DNA of 64,000 bases, taken from NCBI GenBank assembly GCA_008704415.1, contig VXIS01000052.1, forward strand, positions 124,001 through 188,000. Direction: 5' to 3'. The notes below the pieces were generated by a model, which was not told the origin of the DNA, did not search any database, and saw only the letters and a program-made list of their open reading frames with translations. Below are positions 24,355 to 35,433 of this stretch, piece after piece. This stretch comes from Sphaerosporella brunnea. Its lineage: Eukaryota > Ascomycota > Pezizomycetes > Pezizales > Pyronemataceae. The translations under genes were made by a program, and so were the position numbers. Numbering within the stretch: position 1 is the first letter of the stretch; each line of letters starts with the position of its first letter.

Positions 24355-25457
24355 GAGCAAATGTTTTAAATGCCAGCCGATCTTATGCATAAGTTTAAAA
24401 TACCAGTGCCACAACACAACGCGACACCAAACAACATGCACAAGTCCACAAAACTCACCAAAAAGAAAGAAATAGAAAAAAAAATGCCCAATGTTAGGGA
24501 GGGTTAATGTTCTAGGATTCGTGCTAGGGGCTGAGGTTCGGGTAAGAATTAGTCGGTCAGGCTTAGTGGTTATGGTCAAATTGGGTTATTTTATTGATTT
24601 TGATCGTAAAAATTCGAAAAAAAATTGGAGTGTGTCTGTCGCTTGCTGTTTTTTTTTTTTTTTTTCCGGTTATTTGTTGGGATGCCACCCATTTCGGACT
24701 GTATGTCCCCATGCCACCGAATCATAAATATTCGTCCAGATGCCACCGGGTGAGCGGCCGTGAACGTTCGCTCAGGCTCCAGGCTACCCTCGACCTTGTG
24801 AGCCTCTTCCGAGGAAACATTTGTCCTACCCGGTAATACGGCGGGTCAGTTTATTCTACCCTGTAAATCTACCTTGTACTTAAACAAAAGCAAAAAAAAA
24901 TCAAAAAAAAAAAAATCAACAATGGCAAACGTGCTCTGCGGAGGTTTTACTTACACCAATTTTCCCCGATTTTTACGACCAAAATTGAGGGTTGTCGCGC
25001 AGGCCGGAGCGCAGGTAGCCCTTTGAAAACTATTGCGGGGTGTTTGGCACCATCAATGTAAAATCTAACGCTACGAACTGAAAGGGCATAAGCTGAGGAT
25101 TATGGCAAACCAAAAATTCGTGTCAAACGGAGTTGAATTGGAGAAATTATCAGCATTGATCTGGTGGGTACTGGTGGCTGGGAGCGGCAGCCTCAGCGCG
25201 CACGCTCACGGTCGCTCACCCGGTGGCATCTGGACAAATATTTATGATCCGGTGGCATGGGGACAAGTACGGTCTAAAATGGGTGACGTCTCAACAAATA
25301 ACCGTTTGTTTGTTTTTTTCTACAAGGTCTTCTTTATGTCTTGTTTCTGTTTTTTTTTTTTTTGTTTTTTTTTGTATGTGGCGTTGTCGCGTTTCGCTTT
25401 ATTATGTTGTGGCGATGGTATTTTAAACTTTTGCATGGGCATTTAAAACATTTACTC
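24355..25457. mobile_element. 1.1-kb element with long imperfect inverted repeats
   Basis: The outer ends mirror each other: AAATGTTTTAAATGCC at about 24359-24374 against its reverse complement GGCATTTAAAACATTT at 25438-25453. Farther in, GTTTAAAATACCAGTGCCAC near 24394 pairs with the complement of GTGGCGATGGTATTTTAAAC near 25410. A third pair, CCAGATGCCACCGGGTGAGC near 24736, matches the complement of GCTCACCCGGTGGCATCTGG near 25213. Together these form arms of roughly 300-400 bp. No transposase frame lies inside. Long arms suggest a fold-back or MULE-like non-autonomous element. The right arm meets the stop codon of the REI1 gene. A target duplication could not be defined. Confidence 0.75.
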
Positions 25458-27099
25458 ACTGCAGGAGCGGGTCGCGGTAGTGCTTCTGCGAATTGGCCTG
25501 TCGGTTGACTCCGGCTTCAAACCTCCTGCGTCCACGCTGCTCTTCGGCCTGGGCGAGCTTGTGCATTTTCTGAACATCGCGCTTCTGCGAAGTCGTTGCT
25601 CCGATCATACCAGTCTCGCCACGTCGAGCAACAGCGCGAGCCTCCTCACGCCTCTCGCGGCGGTTGAGAGCACGCTCTCTGTTCTCGCCAACCTCGACGC
25701 CACCCTCCTCATCGTCATCCTCCTCCTCCTCGTCGTCGTCGTCCGCACGGCGATACTCGACTGCGCGGCGGGCGGGGGCTGCGGGGTGGTCGCGCAGGTT
25801 CTGTCGGTAATATCGGGCAAGCGAGCGGTGGCCGACCGAGCGTCCGGATGGCAAATGCAGCTCATACTCGTCGTGGTAGATTTGGTGAGCGTGCGAATGC
25901 CAGCCGTCTTGCATGTGGTGACCGACCGACTCCGTTCTCCGAGAGTATCTGGGCACACGGTCGATCGGGATGGAGCCGAGATTTGTTGAATCGATAGAGG
26001 TGTCCGAATCGGTCTCCCAGGCCTCTCCGTTGTCGTCTTCATCCTCCCATTCGTCCTCCTCACCGCCGGCAGCCTTCGATCTGGAAGCCGCAGCCTCGTC
26101 AGAGCTGGAGGACTCTTCACCGGCATCCGAGTAGGTACTCCGGAAGTCGTAGAACTGTCCAAGCTCAACCTGCTGCTCTTCCGTCTCGAATGCAAGCATG
26201 GTGTGACCCTTGTCTTGCATGTGTGTCCGGATGCCTTCCAATCCACCCTTCTGCTTGTTGCAGTACAAGCACATGTTACCAAAAACAAGCTTCTCACCGA
26301 GATACTTGATCAATCCGGGGAGATTGACGAGATAAGTCGCTTCGGGAATAAACAATCCATGGGCTTTCGACATGTGGCTAACATTCAGGGTGAGTGACGG
26401 CGAAACGTAAGGACAGAACAAGCAAGCCTCCAAGGGAAGAGCAGTCACCGAAGGCGTAGGCGTGGAATCATTTGAAATGTTCAAAGACTCGACCTTTTCC
26501 GCCAACGCCGCACTCTCAGCGACGGCGGGTTCCTCTCCCACCGGCTCTCCAAGCGAAAACGTAGAGCTGACAACACTAGCAGTCTCATCCTTATCGTCCT
26601 GATCCTTGGCGCGGTGGTTTGCGCCGCCGGCGGTGACAGTCCTTCCGCTTCCTCCAGCACGTATCGCGTTCATCTGCGCAGTCGCCACATTCTGCCGGTG
26701 CTTGTGCGAGCCGACGTGATTTACGTAGCCGTTCCCCGAGTAGTAGGTCTTGTTGCAGGGCGCGCAATGCTTCTCGAAAGTGGCACGTTCACGCTCCAGC
26801 TGGGTATCGGCCTGCCTGTGAAGAATCTTTTCCGCGAACACTTCCGACGATAGCGGGGCGAGGTCGGCAATCTTGCGCTTCAGGTTGTATTGACTGCACG
26901 AAGCGAAACGTTAGATCGATCAACCAGAAACTATAAAGCGTAGGGAACGGCAAACGCAGGAAGATACATACTGCCAGTCCGTGTGGTAATGATTGCGCTG
27001 GGCCTCGTGAGCGCGGAAGGCGACCAGGCAGGTGTTGCAAGTAAACGGATGGGTCGCAGCGAGCGACGACTTTGTCTGCGGGGAAAGAACGGAGGCCAT
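25456..27099 (-). CDS. REI1: Rei1/Reh1-type 60S ribosome biogenesis zinc-finger protein
   Basis: Exons 26972-27099 and 25456-26893 (intron 78 nt, GTATGT...GTGCAG) encode 521 aa. Rei1 acts in the cytoplasm late in 60S subunit maturation, in recycling of shuttling factors. Four zinc fingers are visible: C21-x2-C24 with H37/H43 (CNTCLVAF...HYHTDWH), C86-x2-C89 (CAPCNKTYYS...HVGSHKH), CLFCPYVSPSL...HMSKAHG and CLYCNKQKGG...HMQDKGH. Acidic stretches lie between fingers and tail (EEDEWEDEDD and DDDDEEEEDDDEE). The C-terminus ends KHYRDPLLQ, typical of the family, which supports the stop at 25456 although the following GTGAGT looks like a donor. The start at 27099 gives the expected short leader before finger 1. 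Confidence 0.94.
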
Positions 27100-29039
27100 G
27101 TTTGGCAGGTGGGTATAGACGAACTGGATTTGGGTGCCGGCGGGGCGGAGAGGTTTGGAGTATTAAGGCTGACCGCCCAGAAGTAGTGGGGCGCACGGTG
27201 AGGGGATAAAGTTGGAGAGGTCTCGATAGATTGAAGGTGTTTATGTATGGCGAGGGAAATCGATAGTGGGATTGCGGTGGTGGGGTTTGGGGGGTCCAAT
27301 ATGTAGAGGTTTGAAGAGGCGACCAATTAAATGGAGCACAAACGGTGGGTGCTTTTTGGCGGTTTGAAGCGGAGGGAGGAGGAGAGAGGAGACGAAGTTT
27401 ACAGCAGACGGAGGAGCGGGCAGGTTTCATGGGGCTCTCTTTTTTTTTTTTTTTTGCCAACAGCACAAGGGGAAAAGGCTTCGACACAACCAGAGAAGAA
27501 GGACGGAACAACGGGCAGAAAGAAGAAAACGAAAAAGCCAATCACTGACTTGCGTCGCTCACATAATCCATCGTCGGCAACTGGCTGACGAACTATGATG
27601 ACCATCCGACTCACTTCACTCATCCACCAGAGCCGCCAGAAAAGAGAGACCCTTCACCATCACCCCTCCCTCGCACCTGACGCGAATTTCCGGCTGTCAA
27701 ACGTTCTCGAATCATCTCGGGATGTTTTGTGTTAATGTGAGATATGGTTAGATTTCGTTTTGGGCCGTCGTGCTGCCTGCAGATTGCGCAGTGGTCGATC
27801 GGACGGCCAACGCGGAATCGAAGCGACTGAAGTGTTCTCTGCAGGCTGCTGGAGATAGATGATCACAGTACTATACGTGCTCTACTCTCCGCTCCACAAA
27901 GCCATCCACAAAACTACATACTCCCCCATCCTGTGTAGATACTCTACGCGACGTAAGACTTCTGTTTTCCCATCCTCTCCAGCTGCTGCTGGCTTGGAAG
28001 CACATCGCCGACTACGGCAGCAAGCAGCAGCGTACTAGTAGGCGAATGCGACATGACGTCAGAGTCCCTCATCATCATCACCATCACCACCGTCCTCATG
28101 CTCATCGGTGGCCGCCCCCATCAGCACATTCGTATTCCAATCCGCCATACATATCGTCCAGAGGACCAAAAACGAACGAAGCCCTGCCCTGGCCATCCAT
28201 CATCCAGAATTCGAAGACTGCAGATATGTACTCGTACATACAGATGCAGCGTGTGTATGCAGCAGCTACTGCATGCGCGGCAAAATTCCCTCTGCTGCAG
28301 ATGCCGGCTGCTACATATGGCTGTTGGAACGACAACACAGCGGCCTTCAGATAAGTATTCTTGGGGATGTAGAAGCATTCTACTATATCCAGTTGGTGCA
28401 ATACACAATTCGCGGCGTCCCCGAGCGGTCAGCATCGGAAAGCCTATCTGCCCACGTCCCCACCACCGGTTCTGGGTTTGGAAGCTGCACTGCAGATAAA
28501 TCCACATCCAAATCCCGCAACCGCCTTACGTTTATTACCAACCGAACCGCCCGAAGACCAGGCTGCTGTGAAAGCTTGTTTTTTTTTTTTGTTTTTTTTG
28601 TTTTTTTTGTGTGCCTGCTGACTTGACAAGCCTTGTTGTGGGGCACGCGAGGAGTCGTTCATCCTGACAACTTTTGCAATTTTCAGGTGCAACTGTCAAA
28701 AAGGGCAACCCGCAAATGTTGTCAGGGCGGGGCGGGGCAGTACGATTCTAGGTGCATACATACTTTTCTAATGTTATAGAATACACAGATCCACCGCGGA
28801 GAAGGTGCCTTTGCTGCCGCGGGTTTGTACGAGTTAGCATCTGTAAGATCTCGGGCTGGCGGGGTATGTTTGTGCTGGAACTGCTGCAAGCGGTTCCTGT
28901 CAATAGAGAGGGACAGGCAAAACTCTGCCTTACTCATATCAAGTAGGTATAGAGGAGGCGCTTTCCGACGGGAACGGCCCAGTCATCTCCCCACTCAGCG
29001 AGCAGACCACTTGTTGGCTACTTGACCAAGTCCACCACA
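27100..29039. other. REI1 upstream region and gene-free sequence
   Basis: The first few hundred bases should hold the REI1 promoter; a T-run of 17 sits near 27439-27455. From 27600 to 29039 several frames are open, but none has an ATG start with recognisable content. Simple sequence includes CAT/CAC-type runs near 28069-28092 and a T-rich block (T10GT8GT8) near 28579-28608. Confidence 0.45.
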
Positions 29040-29450
29040 CAGTGTTCTCAACAGCCAGGCGGATGTGGGCTGATCAAAAAGCCCAGCTGGCTGTTTAGGC
29101 TGCGAAAATCGTGGGCGGGCTGTTTGGGCTGCGGCCCGTGACGGAGACCAACGTGACGACAAATACGACCACCATGATGTCAACTACTGCTATGAAATGA
29201 AAAGTACATAAAGATGTTCGCCGTGGACAACGACGAATAGGGAGGGGAATCACTAGATAGGAGTTTACGATAACATTACAGATCCTAATAAGTTTATCGG
29301 CGCCGATTGAACCTCGCCACTCGCAGTGGCCGGTCTTCACCGGAGATCACTCAATGCCCTGCCAGCCGGGCTGGCCCGACAGCGGGCTGGGCCGTTTGGG
29401 CTGATGCAAAAAGCCCGCCCGGCTGTTTCGGCTGGCTACTGAGAACACTG
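29040..29450. mobile_element. hAT-like MITE, 411 bp
   Basis: Terminal inverted repeats: CAGTGTTCTCAACAGCC at the left and the complement of CAGTGTTCTCAGTAGCC at the right. The subterminal parts are rich in GGGCTG/CAGCCC motifs, also inverted. No coding sequence. Ends beginning CAGTG fit hAT elements. The 8 bp on either side (CCACCACA and AACACCAT) do not match, so no target duplication is seen, perhaps through decay. Closely related ends occur at 45219-46101, where a perfect duplication exists. Confidence 0.75.
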
Positions 29451-31173
29451 AACACCATACCCGCGCGTTATATTATCGCTTGTAATGTTAATAGAACGTC
29501 CAATTCAAATACTTCGTTTAATTCGCTAAAACACCTTATTACGGGCTAGTAAGGGGGTATAAGTACCCCTCCAATCTGCGATATACACATAAAACATCAA
29601 CACATAAAACATCAACACATACCTCCGTAACTATACAACAACTCCGACATACACATAAAACATCAACATATACCTCCGTAACCATACCACAAAAACAAAA
29701 CATGTGCCGCGCCAACCACACCACACTCAACGGCTACCAAGGCCGCGACACACAGTTACTACGCACGCAGTGGACTTGTTGTCAATGCCAATTCGGCGGC
29801 AACGTTATATAATGTCAAATACCGCAGCCGTCAAAGCCCTGTGTGGGAACTTGCAGACAGCGCTCTCAATTCTTGGGAGGAAATAACACCCTTCGCACAA
29901 CGGTCAGGCTTCTTCACACACTTTCCAACTCTGTTGTTCCTTCGGAGCGTTCGTTTTCCACTACTCACGATATCGGCAAAAAGAGGAATACCTAGCCTCA
30001 CAGCAGAGCGAGTTGACAAGCTATCCTACATCCCATTTAAACCTACGCATTCTGGAACGCTCCTGCCGTCACCGGGACCAAGTCGAAGAAAAACAATTCG
30101 TCGACATTGAAGAGGAGCCGATGGAACTGGAGGACGAGTTTGTGGAGATTTCATTGGACTCAATTTAGGGAGGGAGCGGCGGTGGGAGCCCAGACGGTGA
30201 GAAAAGTCAAAAAAAAAAGCAGCGCGATTCATGAGCCGTCACTCACTCTCGGCACAACCTTACTTTTTTCAGTGTAGTTTTGCCTTGAGCTCGGTATTGG
30301 TTTCAGAAAAGGTATTAAAATGAACGGTATTATAATGTTCGTTTTGAGTGTAAATAGTGTTTATCGACCCCTAAGAAAGCCGTGAGTGACAGTTTATGAT
30401 CGCCCGCTCTTAAGTGAAAGCTGCGCGGCGTCCCGTCATCACAACTTGTGATTGTCCCCTACCCAGTACATTCCTTCTGCATATCTCTCTCTTACAACCC
30501 CTTCGACTGCAGACCGTCTCTACGCCTTTTCCCACACTATAACAGCCTGAGCTTCGCCAGTGGGGGACTCGCTGCACTAAAGAAAGCGGCGCAACGCAAG
30601 CTCAGTCAAAAGATTGCCTACATGTTAAATGTGCAGGTCAACTGGCAGCCGAGATCTCAAAACGCCGGCAACGGCGCCGCAACACACTCGGGCAGTCAAA
30701 TTCACTCGGTTCCCGCTGCACATTGCTATTTTTCACCCACACCTCACGCCTTTTCCTACTACTCTTTTCGCGCCGTCGAGTCTCTTGCTTGCGAGTTTAT
30801 GCGGTATTGTTGGACTGGCACTCACTTGTGAGTGCCCCTGGGTGACGTTAGTCACCTTGGCACGAGTAGCTGGCTGAGGGGGAGGTAGGAATAACCCTAG
30901 CAAGTCACTATGATCGTTGAATCTTCAATTTATTTCCCTTCGTCATCATTAGTATATTCCAAGTCTCAACGCTGATCTGGTCCAGCTCATTCTGGCTTAA
31001 CCTCTGCAACGCCCACCCCTCCATCCTTTTCTTGCTTCGTGCCTTCTCCCGCTGTGCCTTCTTCCGCTGTGCCTTCTTCCGCTGTCCCCGCCCGATGATT
31101 GTTGGAATTTTTTTTCCCTATTTTTCAGTTAGACCATACACAACCGGACGTCCATTTTGGGGGGGGGGGGATA
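29451..31173. other. repeat-derived sequence, no intact gene
   Basis: Tandem-like ACATAAAACATCAACACATA units lie at 29586-29675. A short frame from 29702 begins MCRANHTTLNGYQGRD and continues with TCCQC, suggesting a zinc-ribbon remnant, and an acidic frame ends near 30168; no splicing model joins them convincingly. Around 30768-30815 the sequence TCGCGCCGTCGAGTCTCTTG ends GCGGTA and looks like the right end of a TA-flanked MITE. A near copy is at 33480-33520. Confidence 0.45.
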
Positions 31174-32422
31174 TCACAAACATCTGATGTAAACCCACTC
31201 CACAAACACCGGCAACCACAAGCCCACGGCCACTATCTGACCAAACCCCCACTGATTCTCCGAATAGTCCGCGCCAGCCATTTTATGCAGGCCTATCCGC
31301 AACAGCATCAGGATGATAAGTCCACACCACCCATACACGATGCTGATGAAGATGAAACTCGCCGCGGCCTTCTCCCAAATCTTCTGCCTCCCAGGGCCAA
31401 ACCCAACCTTTCCATACACCAAGTACGCCACGCACACCAGGTGCGGAATCGAGCACGCCAGGTATATCAAAGGAAACACGCCCATGAAGATCAGCGTCCC
31501 GTCCGTCCCAAAAAATTGCGCGTCGCAGCGGTAGTCGGGGTATTTGGTGCGGTCGACAAGGCCGACGATGCTGGCGGCGCCTGCTCCTCCCGCGCCCAAA
31601 ACCGCAGTAAGCGCGGCGAGCAGGAAGCGGAAGCGCGGCCGCTCCATCGCAGCGCGACACCCGGGGCGACACTGCGGCCGCTCCATCAGGGGCTCACGCC
31701 TGGGGCGACACCCACGGCACCCGAGGCCACTCGCCACAGTCGGGATTGCGGGCGCGGCGGAGATGATGGGGACTATTGTTGCGAAGGCGAGTTCGTAGAG
31801 GTTTTGTGCGCTGGCGGCAAAGATCATGGTCGCGATGGACATGGGGATTGAGAAGCCGATGGTTGTGTCGAGGAAGATGGGGCGTGCACCTTCGAGGAGT
31901 CCTAGAGGGAGGTGGGATCGGCTGCCTTTTAATTTTTTTTTGATTATGTAGCCAACGAAGTGGATAAAGCAGCCGACTGTGAAGAGGACAATTTGGAGCC
32001 CGTAAGCCACCATCATCTATTTATCTGCTGTCAGAACTACTGTGAAGCCGCTCGGAAGGGGGAGTGTTTACTCCGATGCCAGCGATATCCGGGTTCCCGG
32101 TGAAGCTTCCATACGCTGTCTGGCAGATTTCCTTTGAGCAGACATTCCTTGCATCACTCACCTTCCCCTGTCCCATAGCCCTCGTAAAATTACTCCCAGG
32201 GCGATAAAGGTAGTCGTCGATATAAGTCTGGAGGTCGCTATCGGAGAAGCTATCCCTATATTCCGCTGGCAACCCCAACTGCAAAAAATTCGGCGTGATA
32301 TCTGTCGTGAACTCGCTCTTGCTCTGCGCGCCGAACAGTTCCCCAACTGCCGTGCAGTTCTGCGTGAAGTTTAGACTGGCAACATCGAGGCTGGTCAGAA
32401 TAGGATTGATCGTTGTCGACAT
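31174..32422 (-). CDS. fungal multi-pass membrane protein with extracellular N-terminus
   Basis: Exons 32072-32422 and 31174-32016 (intron 55 nt, GTAAAC...AAATAG, branch CTGAC) give 397 aa. Residues 1-117 form a soluble domain with NFTQNC, NFTRAM and several Cys, consistent with a glycosylated outer domain. Hydrophobic segments then follow (YGLQIVLFTVGCFIHFVGYI, IGFSIPMSIATMIFAAS, FATIVPIISAAPAIPTVASG, FRFLLAALTAVLGAGGAGAA, LIFMGVFPLIYLACSIPHLV, ASFIFISIVYGWCGLIILML and the C-terminal GFGQIVAVGLWLPVFVEW). A Cys/Arg-rich loop looks locally duplicated (the MERP motif occurs twice). It resembles unnamed membrane proteins of filamentous fungi. The role is unknown; a receptor or channel-like function cannot be excluded. 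Confidence 0.82.
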
Positions 32423-33643
32423 CGGTCACGTGCTAGGGCTGCTGTGAAGGCTGAGGAAAACTATTCTAGTAGATGCCCTTGGCCGGCACCACATATATAC
32501 TCTATGATGGAGCCGCGCGGTGGGATGTAAAATGTGATAGAGGGGTAAATAGCTGTGGACAGTTGATAGGCAACCATTTCCGTGCATGCAGCTGTTTTCT
32601 TGCATGACAAGCTGAAACATAGCCACCCAAAGCCATCAGCGGCAGACCCGCTTCAAAAGCACAATGCAGCGGAAGCGAGCCATGCTGCCAGTTGGCCCAG
32701 AGGTATCTACTATAGATGTGCTGTGACTATTTAGGCGTACGTACTTCTGTTTGAAAGACATGATTTGAGCAAAATTTCTTCCAATCCGTTTGTCCCCCCA
32801 AAGCAAAAGATACTACGTGTAAATGTATCAGATCCATGCACATAATTGGTGGTGTTTCCATTTCACTGTGTGCGCGTTAACTCAAGACGAGTAATACGCA
32901 CGAAAAGAAGCAATTCAGCGACTTCAACCCAGTGGATATTTCATTCGAGTTGCCTGACAACGTTTGCAGGTGCAACATTGGCCCGCAAAGACAACCTGCA
33001 AAATTTTTTAGGCGACTCGATCTTCTATTTATTGTTTTTTCGGCATGCTATCATCTGCTTTTGTATGTTATATCCGGGGGGGGGGGGGCTTTATTCATCA
33101 CCTCTCACTCGGATATCACCACTGGCAAAAGTCGAAGTGCCGATCCACGGGATCTGATTTAATCACTTTGAATCCGTCCAGCTGATTCTAAGAACATTCC
33201 CAGTTCATCCCGTGTACTCATTCCTGTGCTTGTACGCAGGCGTCATACACACACCAAACCGGTACCCAGTTTCAATAAATCAACGGATTTTTACTTCCAT
33301 ACGGACTCTTACTACCATACCCCCATGTGAAGCCATGAGCGATATTTTATGACAGCCCGCTCTGCAATCAATAGTTCATGATCGCCGGCACTTTGCTTCC
33401 CCTTATGGCACGTTGCACGCACACCACTGCACACCACTGCGAATCAGGCAGTACATTCCACCACCACCTCCTATTGTGCTTTCGCGCTGTCGAGTCTCTT
33501 GCTTGCGAGTTTATGCGGTAGTCACTAAGACCAACGATAGAATTTTTCGACCGCCGCCCCATCGACCCCATTTCCACCACCACCACCACCACCACCACCA
33601 CCGCCACCACCACCACCGCCACCACCACTATCACGACCAAACC
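32423..33643. other. gene-free stretch with repeat ends and CAC tandem
   Basis: This holds the likely promoter of the membrane protein (start 32422). It contains a G-run at 33077-33088 and, near 33335-33395, a segment related to 30380-30440 (TTTATGATCGCC-like). A MITE-like right end lies at 33480-33520 (TCGAGTCTCTTGCTTGCGAG then GCGGTA). A CAC/CCACCG trinucleotide array at 33572-33628 produces an artificial poly-His frame. No gene was seen. Confidence 0.5.
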
Positions 33644-34430
33644 ATGCAGCAAGCTGAGTCCTATAAGTCCGTCGAGACCCGAATCCAAGCTGCAATCGAG
33701 GTTCTTCGGAAGAGAGATGTAGTCAACATCGCCGCTACAGCTCGCGAGTTCAACCTTCCAGAACAACGACTTCGAGCTCGATGGAACGGTCGACTAGCTA
33801 AAAGCGATCTGCCCGGACCGAATAAGAGGCTGACAGAGGCCCAAGAACTTGCTGTCTGCATGTATCTTGATCGATTGGATGCTATCGGTGCTCAAGCTCG
33901 CATGAAGATGGTCACCAGCTGTGCGAACCACATTCTGGCGCGGCGAGCACACCGACCCCGACACCGAACCTCCAGTTGTTGGTGAACACTGGACCCAGCG
34001 TTTTCTGGACCGTCACCCTGAATACTATGTCGTGAAAGCGAATACCATGGACATCGACAGAAAGCTCGCGCACGATCCACCGCCCACACCACCTACAACA
34101 CCTCCACCGCCTGATGCACCAGAAGTACCTCTCACTATACGGTCTTTGAAGCGTCAATTCCATTCTGTTTACAACGAAGTCTGTCACCTTGAAGGAATGA
34201 CACCAAGTCTGAAGCGTAGACTTAAGACTGCACTGAATGGAGGGCTGGTGCAAGCACACGCTGGTGCTGAAGCAGCTGCAGAGATCAAGGCGACCCAAGA
34301 AGCAGAAGCGCAAGCGAACCAAGCGTACGCATCTTCAGCGTGGCGGCGTTTTGTATGCCGAGGAGGCGCGCGACATGGTGGTGCGGAGGGATGAGGATGA
34401 GGCGAAAAAGGCACGAGAAGCACTGGAGCG
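33644..34430 (+). pseudogene. pogo-like transposase relic lacking its DDE domain
   Basis: The first frame starts at ATG 33644 and reads a helix-turn-helix/CENP-B-type DNA-binding region: RIQAAIEVLRKRDVVNIAAT, REFNLPEQRLRARWNGRL, RLTEAQELAVCMYLDRLDAI. A shift near 33940 moves to another frame with EHWTQRFLDRHPEYYVVK, the end of the CENP-B domain. A Pro/Thr run follows, then the typical C-terminal tail (KKQKRKRTKRTHLQRGGVLY) in a third frame. The roughly 200-residue DDE catalytic domain that should lie between is absent. It cannot transpose by itself. Directly downstream it abuts LINE sequence. Confidence 0.8.
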
Positions 34431-35235
34431 TGCGCGCCGGGCTCACAAATGCGGAGACGGTCCTGGAGCACAGGCGCAGAAGGTTCGCAGCCCGCCTGGC
34501 CGCGACGCCAGCCAACAACCCGGCAGGCAACCGCCTTCGTAACGCCGCAATTAAGCCCGCCTGCAAGGACCAGCAGACGATGGTCAAGTCCGCCAGTGCA
34601 CTGCTCCGCTTTGTGTCCAGGAACGCTTTCGGCGAGAACGAGCCTGAACCCGAACCGCAGCCGACTACCTTGATGAGCAAACTCGCCAACACTATCCCCA
34701 GGCGCCCAGCGATCTTCGAGCCTACCCGACCAACCCTCCGGCATCCGACTGGCCGTGTCCTTATTGATGAAGACGAGGCTCCGGCAGCTCTGGTGGCCGT
34801 CTTCCACGAATGCCCCACAGAGAACCACCTTGCTGTTTACTCAGATGGATCACGCTTAGAGGATGGCCACTGCGGTTTTGGCGCGGTTGCACGCACCAGC
34901 GCTACAATGCAAGATTGGTGCCGCACCAGCGGCTATGTCGGCGACAATAAGGAGGCCTACGATGCAGAACTGTTCGGCATTGCCGCTGGCCTAGAGATGG
35001 CCTCACGGAGCGCCCACGTCAGATCGCGACTCCGACAGCAGACCCCCCCCGAACACGCCTGGCACCGTGTATGTCTTTGTGGACGCTCAGGCGGCCCTAA
35101 AACGTTTAAGACACGGCGACCCAGGGCAGGGCAATGGATATTACCGCACATTCGCCAGGCCGAAGCCGATCTGCGACAACTCGGATGGGTCGCCGAATAT
35201 AGTAATTACATAGAGACTTCCTTTATGAGTCACAA
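34431..35235 (+). pseudogene. LINE (Tad/I-like) fragment with RNase H domain, copy 1
   Basis: The frame at 34440-35040 reads EHRRRRFAARLAATPANNPA, the post-reverse-transcriptase region of Tad-type LINEs, then an RNase H domain: LAVYSDGSRLEDGHCGFGAV (first catalytic Asp) and KEAYDAELFGIAAGLE (catalytic Glu). At 35042-35050 a run of C shifts the frame; the continuation VFVDAQAALKRLRHGD is in the next frame. No reverse transcriptase, zinc knuckle or poly(A) end is present. A related copy lies at 39715-41061. Confidence 0.82.
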
Positions 35236-35249
35236 TGCGGGATTGTGTC

Positions 35250-35254
<5 letters not shown>

Positions 35255-35292
<38 letters not shown>
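35255..35292. repeat. T38 homopolymer
   Basis: Thirty-eight consecutive T, bordered by GCCA and CAATAATATG. It lies between the LINE relic and the 3' end of the DUF4139 gene. An A-run of 17 follows at 35341-35357. The orientation is opposite to a poly(A) tail of the plus-strand LINE, so it may derive from another insertion. Its exact length may be unreliable in an assembly. Confidence 0.9.
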
Positions 35293-35433
35293 CAATAATA
35301 TGCTGCATCTGCAATTCAATGTGCTACTTTGAGCATCGCCAAAAAAAAAAAAAAAATCTCAATTTCAAACAATTCTTCTCCTCTCAACAAATATCAACCC
35401 GGCACCGACTAATGAATGCCTTCTCCCTTCCCC

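Noticed and set aside
28108..28626. 172-codon plus-strand ORF
   Set aside because: It starts at GTG, ends in a Phe run from T-tracts, and overlaps equally long frames on the other strand.
33413..33985. ORF with a poly-His stretch upstream of the pogo relic
   Set aside because: The His run comes from a CAC trinucleotide array; real transposase similarity begins only at ATG 33644.
35255..35292. Poly-T as the poly(A) tail of LINE copy 1
   Set aside because: The LINE lies on the plus strand and would end in A, not T; the run belongs to something else or is simple sequence.
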